From NCBI GenBank assembly GCA_020061545.1, contig JAGUYA010000175.1, positions 1 to 7,408 on the forward strand: a DNA stretch of 7,408 nucleotides, written 5' to 3'. This stretch comes from Candidatus Omnitrophota bacterium (lineage in GTDB: Bacteria > Omnitrophota > Gorgyraeia > Gygaellales > Profunditerraquicolaceae). Position numbers and translations under genes: made by a program. Of the stretch, positions 1-6,556 are shown one piece after another. How positions within the stretch are numbered: position 1 is the first letter of the stretch; the number at the start of each line of letters is the position of its first letter. Below the pieces are notes generated by a model, which was not told the origin of the DNA, made no database searches, and worked only from the letters and a program-made list of their open reading frames with translations.

Positions 1-246
1 CTTAAAGAAAAGCGTGGTAATCCAGATGCATAAGGGAAAATGATAATAAAATACTCCTTGATAGACAGGATCGTATAATCCTAACCATTTATGCGTGCGT
101 AGAATCTCCTTTGCCACCACGGCATAATTACAAGAATCTACATCCAACCCCCCGGGAACCCAGGCATAAGCAAAAATCAATATTGCTGCTATCCATAAAA
201 GCATAAACAATAAATAATTATCTTGGGTATTATAGACGGGCTTCAC
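1..246 (-). CDS. PMT/ArnT-type membrane glycosyltransferase, N-terminal fragment
   Basis: The gene runs off the left edge; 82 N-terminal codons are visible. The start is a GTG at 246-244 whose last bases form the TGA of the upstream PilZ gene (GTGA, 4-bp overlap), so translation is probably coupled; no clear Shine-Dalgarno is seen. A later in-frame ATG exists at 204-202 but also lacks one. Residues 11-30 form a hydrophobic transmembrane segment. The following loop has acidic residues (GGLDVDSCNYAVVAKEIL, residues 32-49), then a tryptophan and a HFPLCIW stretch at 69-75. This matches the N-terminal pattern of the GT-C/PMT_2 family (ArnT-like), which transfers sugars from polyprenyl-phosphate donors to lipid or protein acceptors outside the inner membrane; an Asp in this first loop is catalytic in the family. 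The acceptor cannot be told. The family call is reasonably sure, the exact role is not. Confidence 0.72.
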   Translation of the reverse strand, partial: MKPVYNTQDNYLLFMLLWIAAILIFAYAWVPGGLDVDSCNYAVVAKEILRTHKWLGLYDPVYQGVFYYHFPLCIWITTLFFK

Positions 247-800
247 TTAATTTTATTTTGCGACTCTAATTGATGGGAAATTTCTTCTAAGCGGGTTAAA
301 ATCTGTTTTAATAAAGCGAGGGTTTCTTTTTGATAATCCTCTGGGCTTAATAGTATCTTTTGTGTTTGTCGGGTTTTTCTATTTATCTCTCTTTTATCTC
401 TCCAATGCTTTATGCCTTCTCTGACAGTTTTATCTTCCTTTAAGATAAGAAAATCTATGTAATTAGATAATTTCTTTCTATCAACTTCTTTCAAAAAACT
501 CGTAAAGAAAATACCTATTCCATAATATTTTTTAGATTTAACTTCTCTGACTAAGTCGCATCTAAATATATTGCCTTGGCACTTAACTTCTCCGGATAAA
601 GATAAATTTTTTATATAAACAGGTATCTCTAAGGTTATATCCGCCTCTGAGCCTACAGGAATTTTTTTATCTATTTTTACATAAGTTCCTAAACGGCTGA
701 TGTTTTCTGTAAGGCTCCTGACCTCTACGTTTTTTTGGTAAACTATCCTTATGGGTAAATTAACCTTTATCCTTCTTTCTTTTCTTTTCTCAATAGCCAT
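243..800 (-). CDS. PilZ-domain protein, probable c-di-GMP receptor with C-terminal coiled coil
   Basis: The protein has 185 residues. The PilZ signature is near the N-terminus: an RxxxR motif at R6-R10 (RKERR), then N33-I-S35-R-L-G38, matching the [D/N]xSxxG motif that contacts cyclic di-GMP. The beta-barrel continues to about residue 105 (YYGIGIFFTSF at 92-102). Residues from about 155 to 185 are Leu/Glu/Gln-rich with heptad character and predict a coiled coil. There is no signal peptide or membrane segment, so it is likely cytoplasmic. The ATG at 800 is preceded by a G-rich stretch (GGGGTGG), an acceptable if distant ribosome binding site. The stop overlaps the start of the membrane glycosyltransferase by 4 bp, which suggests that c-di-GMP binding tunes the neighbouring enzyme or its glycan product; that partnership is inferred from position only. 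Confidence 0.85.
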   Translation of the reverse strand: MAIEKRKERRIKVNLPIRIVYQKNVEVRSLTENISRLGTYVKIDKKIPVGSEADITLEIPVYIKNLSLSGEVKCQGNIFRCDLVREVKSKKYYGIGIFFTSFLKEVDRKKLSNYIDFLILKEDKTVREGIKHWRDKREINRKTRQTQKILLSPEDYQKETLALLKQILTRLEEISHQLESQNKIK

Positions 801-831
801 CGCGCTTTATCCACCCCTTCTATCTTAGTCA

Positions 832-861
832 AGTATACTTTAATTTAAATCTGTTTGTAAA
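832..861 (-). promoter_or_regulatory. Putative sigma70-type promoter for the PilZ-glycosyltransferase pair
   Basis: On the minus strand there is a -35-like TTTACA (861-856), an 18-bp spacer and a -10-like TATACT (837-832). It lies in the 66-bp gap between the lipoprotein stop and the PilZ start. It would give a short leader of about 25 nt that includes the G-rich ribosome-binding stretch. Each hexamer differs from consensus by one base. It is predicted by eye only; the pair could instead be read through from the lipoprotein gene. Confidence 0.4.
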
Positions 862-866
862 TTCTC

Positions 867-1349
867 CTAAGGACTCTCTTGGGTTAATTCTTTTTGTATA
901 TAAATATTTAATTTGTCTTTTAACTTTTGTATGCGCGCTTCTTCTTTGGCATCCTGTTGTTGTTCCCTCTTTATAATTTTTTCTCTATATTTGGGGTTAT
1001 GTTCGTATTTATAATCTGAAACAGCCACAAAAGGAAGACGAATTATCCCGCCCGCTGCTTTTACAAATAGAATGCAAGGGTCCCAAAAAGCCATCTTAAA
1101 GCGATTCTCAATGTAACCCATCTTTTTGTAGTAATGCTCAACCATATTCCTGCGTTTCTTAAACCTCTCACGAGCCAATTCTAAATCTGGTACGTTATTA
1201 TCTTTACCAATAGTATATTCTAGAATAGTAAAACCATCCCGGGAAACTACATAGCCCTTATCATAGGGCTTCTTACCTAACTGAGACTTATAGGTGGCGC
1301 AACCTGATAAAAATACTGTTAATGCAACTAAAGCTAATATCTTCTTCAT
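867..1349 (-). CDS. Small putative lipoprotein of unknown function
   Basis: The protein has 160 residues. Its N-terminus is a textbook lipoprotein signal: MKK, a hydrophobic run, then the lipobox LSGC with the modified cysteine at C17, so it should be cut and lipidated at the outer face of the inner membrane and perhaps sorted outward. Position +2 is Ala, not Asp. A hydrophobic segment lies around residues 91-111 (CILFVKAAGGIIRLPFVAVSD); because it holds Gly, Pro and a Lys it may be a membrane-associated hairpin rather than a true span. The C-terminal 40 residues are rich in Lys/Glu/Gln and look helical. The ATG at 1349 follows AGGGAACGGAG. It starts 16 bp after the folE stop, so it is probably co-transcribed with it. 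I recognise no specific family and assign no function. Confidence 0.8.
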   Translation of the reverse strand: MKKILALVALTVFLSGCATYKSQLGKKPYDKGYVVSRDGFTILEYTIGKDNNVPDLELARERFKKRRNMVEHYYKKMGYIENRFKMAFWDPCILFVKAAGGIIRLPFVAVSDYKYEHNPKYREKIIKREQQQDAKEEARIQKLKDKLNIYIQKELTQESP

Positions 1350-1365
1350 TCTCCGTTCCCTAAGG

Positions 1366-1923
1366 CTACGATTTAATTAATGCTAAAGTTTCCGCACGCG
1401 TCTTTTCGTTTTCCTTAAATATCCCCCTTACTGCAGAGGTAACTGTAAGCACACCGGGTTTTTTTACTCCGCGAAAAGACATACAGAGATGTTCGGCTTC
1501 AATAACTACCATACAGCCTTGGGGTTTTAGTTTGGACATAATAATCTCCGCGATCTGCGAAGTCAACCGTTCTTGAACTTGTAGGCGTTTTGATAAAATA
1601 TCTACCACCCTGGCTAATTTGCTTAAACCAGTGACACGGCCGCCTTTAGGAATATAAGCGATGTGCGCCTTGCCCAGAAAAGGAAGTAGATGGTGCTCAC
1701 AAATCCCTTGGAGGGGGATTCCTTTAAGCAATATAATCTCATCGTGCTTTTGATCCAGAACTACTTCGAGTTCTTTTTGAGGGTCCTGTTTTATTCCAGA
1801 AAAGATCTCCTCATACATTTCTGCCACCCGCTGGGGAGTACCTAAAAGGTCCTTTCTTTTTGGATCTTCACCGATTGCCTCTAAAATCTCTCTTATTGCC
1901 TTTTCTATTTTTTTCTTATCCAT
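1366..1923 (-). CDS. folE: GTP cyclohydrolase I (FolE)
   Basis: This zinc enzyme converts GTP to 7,8-dihydroneopterin triphosphate plus formate, the first step of folate (and other pterin) synthesis. From the chosen start the protein has 185 residues, normal for the bacterial type. Zinc and active-site motifs are intact: CEHHLLPF with C75, H77 and H78; GLSK at 99-102; and EHLCMSFRG with H145 and the third zinc ligand C147. The start is placed at ATG 1923-1921 because GGAGGA lies 9 nt upstream; a longer reading frame from 1950 would put that ribosome site inside the gene. Downstream, the lipoprotein gene follows after 16 bp. Upstream is a repeat-filled gap and mnmE. The pterin could in principle also feed 7-deazaguanine (queuosine) synthesis, but the neighbours favour folate. 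Confidence 0.96.
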   Translation of the reverse strand: MDKKKIEKAIREILEAIGEDPKRKDLLGTPQRVAEMYEEIFSGIKQDPQKELEVVLDQKHDEIILLKGIPLQGICEHHLLPFLGKAHIAYIPKGGRVTGLSKLARVVDILSKRLQVQERLTSQIAEIIMSKLKPQGCMVVIEAEHLCMSFRGVKKPGVLTVTSAVRGIFKENEKTRAETLALIKS

Positions 1924-1933
1924 ATTATAGATT

Positions 1934-1938
1934 CCTCC
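1934..1938 (-). promoter_or_regulatory. Shine-Dalgarno of folE
   Basis: The minus strand reads GGAGG 10 nt before the ATG at 1923. This decides the shorter folE start over the in-frame ATG at 1950, which lies upstream of this site. Confidence 0.65.
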
Positions 1939-1963
1939 ACCTAACACCATTAAATCCCAGTTT

Positions 1964-2064
1964 CCAATAATACCAATACTACCAAATAAATCCCAATTTC
2001 AAAATCCAAAAGATATATTTTGAATTTGGGATTTTGGATTTATTTGGGATTTGGTAGTATTTGG
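1964..2064. repeat. Imperfect palindrome built of TTTGGGA-like units in the folE-mnmE gap
   Basis: Most of the gap between mnmE and folE is one AT-rich inverted repeat. The inner stem is 1992-2005 against 2017-2030 (13 of 14 pair) around an 11-nt loop. Outer arms pair as CCAAATAAATCC (1982-1993) with GGATTTATTTGG (2036-2047), and AATACTACC (1975-1983) with GGTAGTATT (2053-2061). The right arm carries extra copies of a 6-7-bp unit (TTTGGGA/ATTTTGG), so several alternative pairings compete. There is no T-run after the stem on the transcribed strand, so it is not a standard terminator. It is probably a dispersed or locally amplified repeat that could still affect mRNA stability between the two genes. 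Confidence 0.8.
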
Positions 2065-2084
2065 ATTTGTGTTGTTATAATACA

Positions 2085-3470
2085 TTATTTACCTATACAA
2101 AATTCTGAAAATATCTTATCTAATAAATCTTGCGAAAAATCTTTACCTAATATGCTATCTAGATAAGTAAGCGCATCCTGGATATCCTGGGCAATAAACT
2201 CCAAAGATAATTTATTATCCAACGAATTCAAGGCTTGCGCAATAAATTTCTCTACTTTTTTTAAGGCCTCGATATGCCTGAGTTTACTAACCATTATTGA
2301 CTCAAGGTTACTACTAACTTTACCATTATAGACTAAATCTGCAATTGCCTGCTCTAGAAGACCGATATTTTTAAGTTTTTTTGCAGAGATATCAATTACA
2401 CACTTAAATCTTTTTGAAATCTTAGCCCTCTCAATCCTTTGCTTTAAATCCATTTTATTTATGATTGTAATAATGGCCTTTCCTTTTAATTTTCTCATCA
2501 GCAGCGCATCCTCGCGACTAAGCCTCCTGCTACCATCAAATAATAAAATTACTAAATCTGCTGAATCAATATATCTCCGGGAACGCCAGACAGCCTTCTT
2601 TTCTATTAAATCCCGCGGCTCAATAATGCCAGCAGTATCTACAATCCTTATGGGGATGCCTCTTATATCAATAACTTCTTCAATAGTATCCCGAGTGGTA
2701 CCTGCTACTGGCGTAACAATAGCGCGTTCTTGTTTTAGTAGAGCGTTTAAAAGCGAAGATTTTCCTACGTTAGGCGAACCTGCGATTACCGCATTTATGC
2801 CTTCGCGCAATATCCTGCCTTGCTTTGAGCTTTCCAAGATATCTTTTAGTTCTTTGTTTATACCATCTAAATTTTGGGAAATTGCTTTTAAATCCACGGC
2901 GCCAACCTCTTCTTCAGGAAAATCAATATTTACCTCTATTTGCGAAAGTATATCCAAGAGAATCTTCCTGAAATTATTTATCTGAGAAGATAAATTGCCT
3001 TTTAATTGTCCGATGCCTATCTTTAAGGCAGAATCTGTCTTGGCGCGGATGATATCCAAAACTGCCTCTGCCTGCGCCAGATCGATCCTTCCGTTCAAGA
3101 ATGCGCGCTTGGTAAATTCTCCAGGTTCAGCTAAACGACAGCCGTTTTCTAAAACTAAATCTAACGCTGCCCGCAAAGCTAAGATACCTCCATGGCAATT
3201 TATCTCCACAATGTCTTCTTTGGTATAAGACCTGGGCGCACGCATTACTGTCAAGATTACTTCGTCAATAACTTCTGCTTCTCTCACAATCCAGCCGTAA
3301 TGCGTGGTATAGGTCTTAAAAGTCGAGGGCTTTTTCTTATCACGAGAGACAAAAACCCTGTCCGCAATAGCTAGTGCGTCTTTTCCGCTGATGCGCACAA
3401 TGCCAATACCCGATTCGCCTATGGGTGTGGCAATTGCCGCAATGGTATCATTGAGACCGTATTTTTCCAT
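2085..3470 (-). CDS. mnmE: tRNA modification GTPase MnmE
   Basis: MnmE works with MnmG to place a (carboxymethyl)aminomethyl group on C5 of wobble uridine 34 of certain tRNAs, using a methylene-THF carbon, GTP, and glycine or ammonium. The 461 residues are full length. The N-terminal folate-binding domain covers about 1-120 (ATPIGESGIGIVRISG at 14-29; PGEFTKRAFLNGRIDL at 116-131). A helical domain is interrupted by the G domain: G1 GSPNVGKS 231-238, G2 TTRDT 258-262, G3 DTAG 278-281, G4 NKMD 338-341, G5 SAK 362-364. The C-terminus ends with the catalytic FCIGK motif (C458). The ATG at 3470 lies inside the end of folC, a 23-bp overlap, so the genes are probably translationally coupled; only a weak AGAG precedes it. 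mnmG is not in the window. No key residue is missing. Confidence 0.97.
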   Translation of the reverse strand: MEKYGLNDTIAAIATPIGESGIGIVRISGKDALAIADRVFVSRDKKKPSTFKTYTTHYGWIVREAEVIDEVILTVMRAPRSYTKEDIVEINCHGGILALRAALDLVLENGCRLAEPGEFTKRAFLNGRIDLAQAEAVLDIIRAKTDSALKIGIGQLKGNLSSQINNFRKILLDILSQIEVNIDFPEEEVGAVDLKAISQNLDGINKELKDILESSKQGRILREGINAVIAGSPNVGKSSLLNALLKQERAIVTPVAGTTRDTIEEVIDIRGIPIRIVDTAGIIEPRDLIEKKAVWRSRRYIDSADLVILLFDGSRRLSREDALLMRKLKGKAIITIINKMDLKQRIERAKISKRFKCVIDISAKKLKNIGLLEQAIADLVYNGKVSSNLESIMVSKLRHIEALKKVEKFIAQALNSLDNKLSLEFIAQDIQDALTYLDSILGKDFSQDLLDKIFSEFCIGK

Positions 3471-4878
3471 CTCTGAATTCGCCTACCACAAATAATGAAC
3501 CGCAAACCAGGATTAAGTCTTCTTTTCGGATAAGCTGGCTGGCCCGGTTCTTTGCTTCCTCCACATTATGAGTTATATGCACACCCTTACCATTAAAATA
3601 TTGAGCTAATATTTCTGGCTTAGTCGCACGGGGATTATTGGCTTTAGTTAAAATAATTTCGTCTGCCAAACCGTAGAGCTCCTGACATATGCCTTTTATA
3701 TCTTTATCATTAGAAATACCCAAGACAAGGATCAATCTTTTATATTTTCCGCCTTCGGCGAAAAAGTTTTCCTTAATTGTTTCTTTTAAAGCCCTAATTG
3801 AGGCAATATTTTGTGCGCCATCCAAAACAGTTAAAGGATTACAGGATACAACTTCGCACCTACCTGGCCAGATGGTGTTATAAAGACCCTGCCTTATAGA
3901 ATCAATACCTACTCTGATATTATAATACCGCAATACTTCAATTACGCCTACAGCTACCGTAGCATTTATCAATTGATGTCTTCCTAAAAGTCTTATCTTT
4001 AAATCCTTATATTCGCCAAAAATACCTTTCACCGAGAATCCATTTCTTGTTTTTTCATAGAGAATATCTTTATCTACTACATATAATTTTGCGCCTACTT
4101 CGCTACATCTCTCTCTAATTACCTCCATCGCCTCATCTCCCTGAGGCGCACTTATTATTGGCTGACAGCTGACAGCTGACAGCTGACAGCTATTTTTAAT
4201 TATCCCTGCTTTCTCTGTAGCAATCTCTCTTAAGGTATTGCCTAATTTTTGCGTATGTTCATAACTTATAGGGGTTATGGCTACTACTAAAGGATTAACT
4301 ACATTAGTAGCATCGAGTCTACCGCCCAGACCAGTTTCTAAAACCGCAAAATCAACTTTTTTCTCTTGAAAATAAACAAAGGCTAAAGAGGTATAAATCT
4401 CAAAAAAGGAAAGCGGACCGTATTGTGAATTCTGATTGTATCTTTCTATTTCTGGCTTTAATCTTTTTACTAAATCAGCTAGTTCTTCTTGAGTAATCAT
4501 CCCCTCAAAATCTTGCACCTGGTGCAAATCTAATCGGGCACCTGGTGCCTGTTGCATTTGGCACCTGGTGCCTGTTGCATTTGGCACCTGGTGCCATAAT
4601 ATACGAATTCTTTCTCTAAAATCTGATAAATGCGGAGAGGTGTATAAGCCCACTTTGTACCCGGTTTGCCTTAATATATAGGTAATAAAAGCACAGGTCG
4701 AGCCTTTACCCTTTGTGCCTGCGACATGTATGCAATTTAAGCTATCCTGGGGATTATCAATTATAGTCAAGAAATCCTTAACCCGTTCTAATTTTAGAGA
4801 TTCTTTATAAGGATAGGCAGGAATCTTCTCATAGTTGATAAAAGATTCTAAATATTGGATTGTTTCGGGGTAGGCCAT
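3448..4878 (-). CDS. folC: Folylpolyglutamate/dihydrofolate synthase (FolC) with two in-frame repeat inserts
   Basis: This Mur-ligase-family enzyme adds glutamate to folates using ATP (and in bifunctional forms to dihydropteroate). At 476 residues it is longer than the usual ~420-440. The P-loop is AGTKGKGST (53-61). Other family motifs are TSPHL (80-84), GLGGRLDATN (183-192), EHTQKLGNT (207-215) and EKAGIIK (222-228), whose Lys223 corresponds to the carbamylated lysine of the family. DGAQN (353-357) replaces the commoner DGAHN. Two stretches do not fit the family and coincide with DNA repeats: residues about 94-125, between RERIRI and MITQEEL, and about 229-239, between GIIK and PIISAPQ. Both fall at loop junctions with conserved sequence on each side. 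The ATG at 4878 matches the family start; its upstream region is entirely repeat and offers only GGAAAG directly before the start. The 3' end overlaps mnmE by 23 bp. Confidence 0.95.
   Translation of the reverse strand: MAYPETIQYLESFINYEKIPAYPYKESLKLERVKDFLTIIDNPQDSLNCIHVAGTKGKGSTCAFITYILRQTGYKVGLYTSPHLSDFRERIRILWHQVPNATGTRCQMQQAPGARLDLHQVQDFEGMITQEELADLVKRLKPEIERYNQNSQYGPLSFFEIYTSLAFVYFQEKKVDFAVLETGLGGRLDATNVVNPLVVAITPISYEHTQKLGNTLREIATEKAGIIKNSCQLSAVSCQPIISAPQGDEAMEVIRERCSEVGAKLYVVDKDILYEKTRNGFSVKGIFGEYKDLKIRLLGRHQLINATVAVGVIEVLRYYNIRVGIDSIRQGLYNTIWPGRCEVVSCNPLTVLDGAQNIASIRALKETIKENFFAEGGKYKRLILVLGISNDKDIKGICQELYGLADEIILTKANNPRATKPEILAQYFNGKGVHITHNVEEAKNRASQLIRKEDLILVCGSLFVVGEFRDGKIRSQ
4161..4191. 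repeat. Four-copy 7-bp tandem repeat (GCTGACA) inside folC
   Basis: GCTGACA is repeated exactly four times plus GCT (31 bp). On the coding strand it reads as AGCTGTC units and encodes SCQLSAVSCQ, residues 230-239 of FolC, between the conserved GIIK and PIISAP. Because 7 is not a multiple of 3, each unit is read in a different frame, and gain or loss of one unit would shift the frame. Each junction forms the palindrome CAGCTG. Confidence 0.95.
4513..4595. repeat. Four-copy palindrome array, 23-bp period, inside folC
   Basis: The 11-bp palindrome GCACCTGGTGC occurs at 4515-4525, 4538-4548, 4561-4571 and 4584-4594, exactly 23 bp apart. The last three copies are extended to GGCACCTGGTGCC and two spacers are the identical 10-mer TGTTGCATTT. 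The first copy is flanked differently (TTGCACC...GGTGCAA, still palindromic). It encodes roughly residues 95-121 of FolC, a segment absent from typical family members. The reading frame stays open across all copies. Confidence 0.95.
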
Positions 4879-4882
4879 CTTT

Positions 4883-4955
4883 CCGTTGCCTGTTTACCTG
4901 TTTGCCAGTTGCCCGTTAAGCAGGATAACGGGCTAACGGGATAACAGGGTAACGG
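4883..4955. repeat. Octamer-based inverted repeat filling the purH-folC gap
   Basis: The whole 78-bp gap is this element except four bases before folC and one at the purH stop. The left arm is CCGTTGCC-TGTTTACC-TGTTTGCC-AGTTGCC-CGTTA; the right arm is TAACGGGC-TAACGGGA-TAACAGGG-TAACGG. The two arms are approximate reverse complements, each built of 7-8-bp units. The perfect inner stem is GCCCGTTA (4911-4918) with TAACGGGC (4926-4933) around a 7-nt loop. It could form a strong hairpin between purH and folC, but no T-run follows, so a terminator is not supported. Its edge supplies the sequence where the folC ribosome binding site should be. Confidence 0.88.
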
Positions 4956-4956
4956 A

Positions 4957-6543
4957 TTAATGCTTGAAGTGTCTAATTCCTGTGAAGACCATCGCGATTT
5001 TATATTTATCGCAGGCTTTAATTATCTCTTCGTCAGTAATTGAGCCGCCAGGTTGGATTATGGCTTTTATGCCTACTTTAGCCGCTTCTATCACTGCATC
5101 GGCTTTGGGGAAGAACGCATCCGAGGCTAAACAAGAATTCTTGCTTAATTTTCCTGCTTTGCTCTTGGCAATCTTTACGGAATCAACTCTGGACATCTGA
5201 CCTGCTCCAATACCCACTGTCTTTGTGCCTTGCGCAAAAACTATGGCATTGGATTTGACGTGTTTGGCCACCTTCCAGCCAAAAATAAGGCTCTCTACTT
5301 CCTTTTTGGTGGGTTTCTTTTTGGTTATGACTTTAAGATTATTAACATCTAACGTCTCTAAATCTTTATCTTGAAGTAATAGGCCCCCGCTTACGCGTTT
5401 AAATTCAGGTTCACCCCGCTCCTGCACGCAGGTGCGGGGTTCATTTATGGGCTCTAACTCATTGAGCTCTAATAAACGCAGGTTCTTTTTGTCTTTAAAT
5501 AAATCTCTTACTTCTTTATCAAATCCGGGACTAATAATACACTCTAGAAAACCACTTTTGACAATAATTTTGGCAGTCTGAAAGTCGAGTTTTCTATTTA
5601 ATGCCACGATACCACCAAATGCCGAAAGGGGGTCGCACTTATAGGCAGCGAGATATGCCTTATCCAGTGTTTTATCCTCTGCTACGCCGCAAGGGTTATT
5701 ATGTTTCACAATCACACAAGCAGGATGACTAAATTCCTTAACTAATTCTAAAGCACTGTTCAAGTCCAAGATATTATTAAAAGACAAATCCTTACCTTGC
5801 AATTGCTTTAAATTTATCAGACCTTTGGTCTTACCCTTTTCTTTATAGAACGCTGCCTGCTGATGCGGGTTTTCGCCGTATCTTAAATCCTGGATTTTTT
5901 CAAAATGCAAATTCAATTCCTGCGGAAAGCCGGCGGATTCTGGTTTGATCTTAAAATAATTTTGCAAATAACTATATATGGCATTATCATAGTGACTGGT
6001 AAGGCTAAAAACCTCTATAGCGAGTCTACGCATCAAATCCTTAGATAAAGTACCGTTATTCTTCTTTAGTTCTGCAATAACCTGACCATACTGACCAGGG
6101 TCGCATATGACCGCTACATCTTTATGATTCTTGGCCGCAGAACGTAGCATCGCAGGCCCGCCGATATCAATATTTTCAATCACCTCTTCTATTGTAACAT
6201 TTGGCTTCTGTGTGGTTTTCTCGAATGGATAAAGATTTACTACCACCATATCTATAAGGCCGATATCGTGCTCTTTGAGACTTTGCAAATGCTCGGGGTT
6301 ATCTCTTAAGGCAAGCAATCCGCCATGTATCTTAGGGTGTAATGTCTTGACCCTGCCATCGAGCATCTCAGGAAAACCTGTATATTCGGATACTTCCTTT
6401 ACCGGTATATTATTATCCCGCAATAATTTTGCTGTTCCACCTGTAGAAAGAATCTCCACCCCAAATTTGTTTAACTCTCGAGTGAAATCTATCAACCCTG
6501 TTTTATCTGAAACGCTAATCAATGCGCGTTTAATTTTAACCAT
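4957..6543 (-). CDS. purH: Bifunctional AICAR transformylase/IMP cyclohydrolase (PurH)
   Basis: PurH carries out the last two steps of IMP synthesis: formylation of AICAR with 10-formyl-THF, then ring closure. From the chosen start it has 528 residues, about the family norm or slightly long. The N-terminal cyclohydrolase (MGS-like) domain, about residues 1-190, shows SDKTGL (12-17), STGGTAK (33-39) and HPKIHGG (69-75). The C-terminal transformylase domain shows RYGENPHQ (221-228), the catalytic Lys-His in KHNNPCG (280-286), DPLSAFGG (304-311) and SDAFFP (474-479). The start is ATG 6543 because AAGGAG lies 6 nt before it; a TTG at 6558 would put that site inside the gene. Residues near 367-378 are encoded by a palindrome and may be an insert. 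It requires the folate pool to which FolC and FolE contribute, which fits the clustering. Confidence 0.96.
   Translation of the reverse strand: MVKIKRALISVSDKTGLIDFTRELNKFGVEILSTGGTAKLLRDNNIPVKEVSEYTGFPEMLDGRVKTLHPKIHGGLLALRDNPEHLQSLKEHDIGLIDMVVVNLYPFEKTTQKPNVTIEEVIENIDIGGPAMLRSAAKNHKDVAVICDPGQYGQVIAELKKNNGTLSKDLMRRLAIEVFSLTSHYDNAIYSYLQNYFKIKPESAGFPQELNLHFEKIQDLRYGENPHQQAAFYKEKGKTKGLINLKQLQGKDLSFNNILDLNSALELVKEFSHPACVIVKHNNPCGVAEDKTLDKAYLAAYKCDPLSAFGGIVALNRKLDFQTAKIIVKSGFLECIISPGFDKEVRDLFKDKKNLRLLELNELEPINEPRTCVQERGEPEFKRVSGGLLLQDKDLETLDVNNLKVITKKKPTKKEVESLIFGWKVAKHVKSNAIVFAQGTKTVGIGAGQMSRVDSVKIAKSKAGKLSKNSCLASDAFFPKADAVIEAAKVGIKAIIQPGGSITDEEIIKACDKYKIAMVFTGIRHFKH
5408..5443. repeat. Palindrome bounded by GGTTCA direct repeats inside purH
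   Basis: The 28 bases 5413-5440 are an imperfect palindrome: ACCCCGC pairs with GCGGGGT, then one T-T mismatch, then CCTGC with GCAGG and a 2-base centre. The hexamer GGTTCA occurs at 5408-5413 and again at 5438-5443, exactly 30 bp apart. Removing one 30-bp unit would leave the reading frame intact and join PINEP directly to EFKRVSGG. The segment is noticeably more GC-rich than its surroundings. Confidence 0.85.
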
Positions 6544-6549
6544 CAATTT

Positions 6550-6555
6550 CTCCTT
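6550..6555 (-). promoter_or_regulatory. Shine-Dalgarno of purH
   Basis: The minus strand reads AAGGAG with a 6-nt spacer to ATG 6543-6541. This is the best ribosome site in the window and fixes the purH start, excluding the upstream in-frame TTG at 6558. Confidence 0.8.
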
Positions 6556-6556
6556 C

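Noticed and set aside
1924..1950. Longer folE start at the ATG 1950
   Set aside because: The GGAGG Shine-Dalgarno lies inside this extension and the added residues (MVLGGGIYN) do not resemble FolE.
2461..2985. Plus-strand open frame of 174 codons opposite mnmE
   Set aside because: It is antisense to the G domain of a clear mnmE, has no recognisable motif and shows the Ser/Phe/Ile-rich composition typical of an antisense shadow.
4513..4595. CRISPR array in folC
   Set aside because: The period is only 23 bp, spacers are 10-12 bp and two are identical, and the region is coding; no cas genes are present.
4883..4955. Rho-independent terminator after purH
   Set aside because: A hairpin exists, but no run of T follows on the transcribed minus strand and the downstream genes look co-transcribed.
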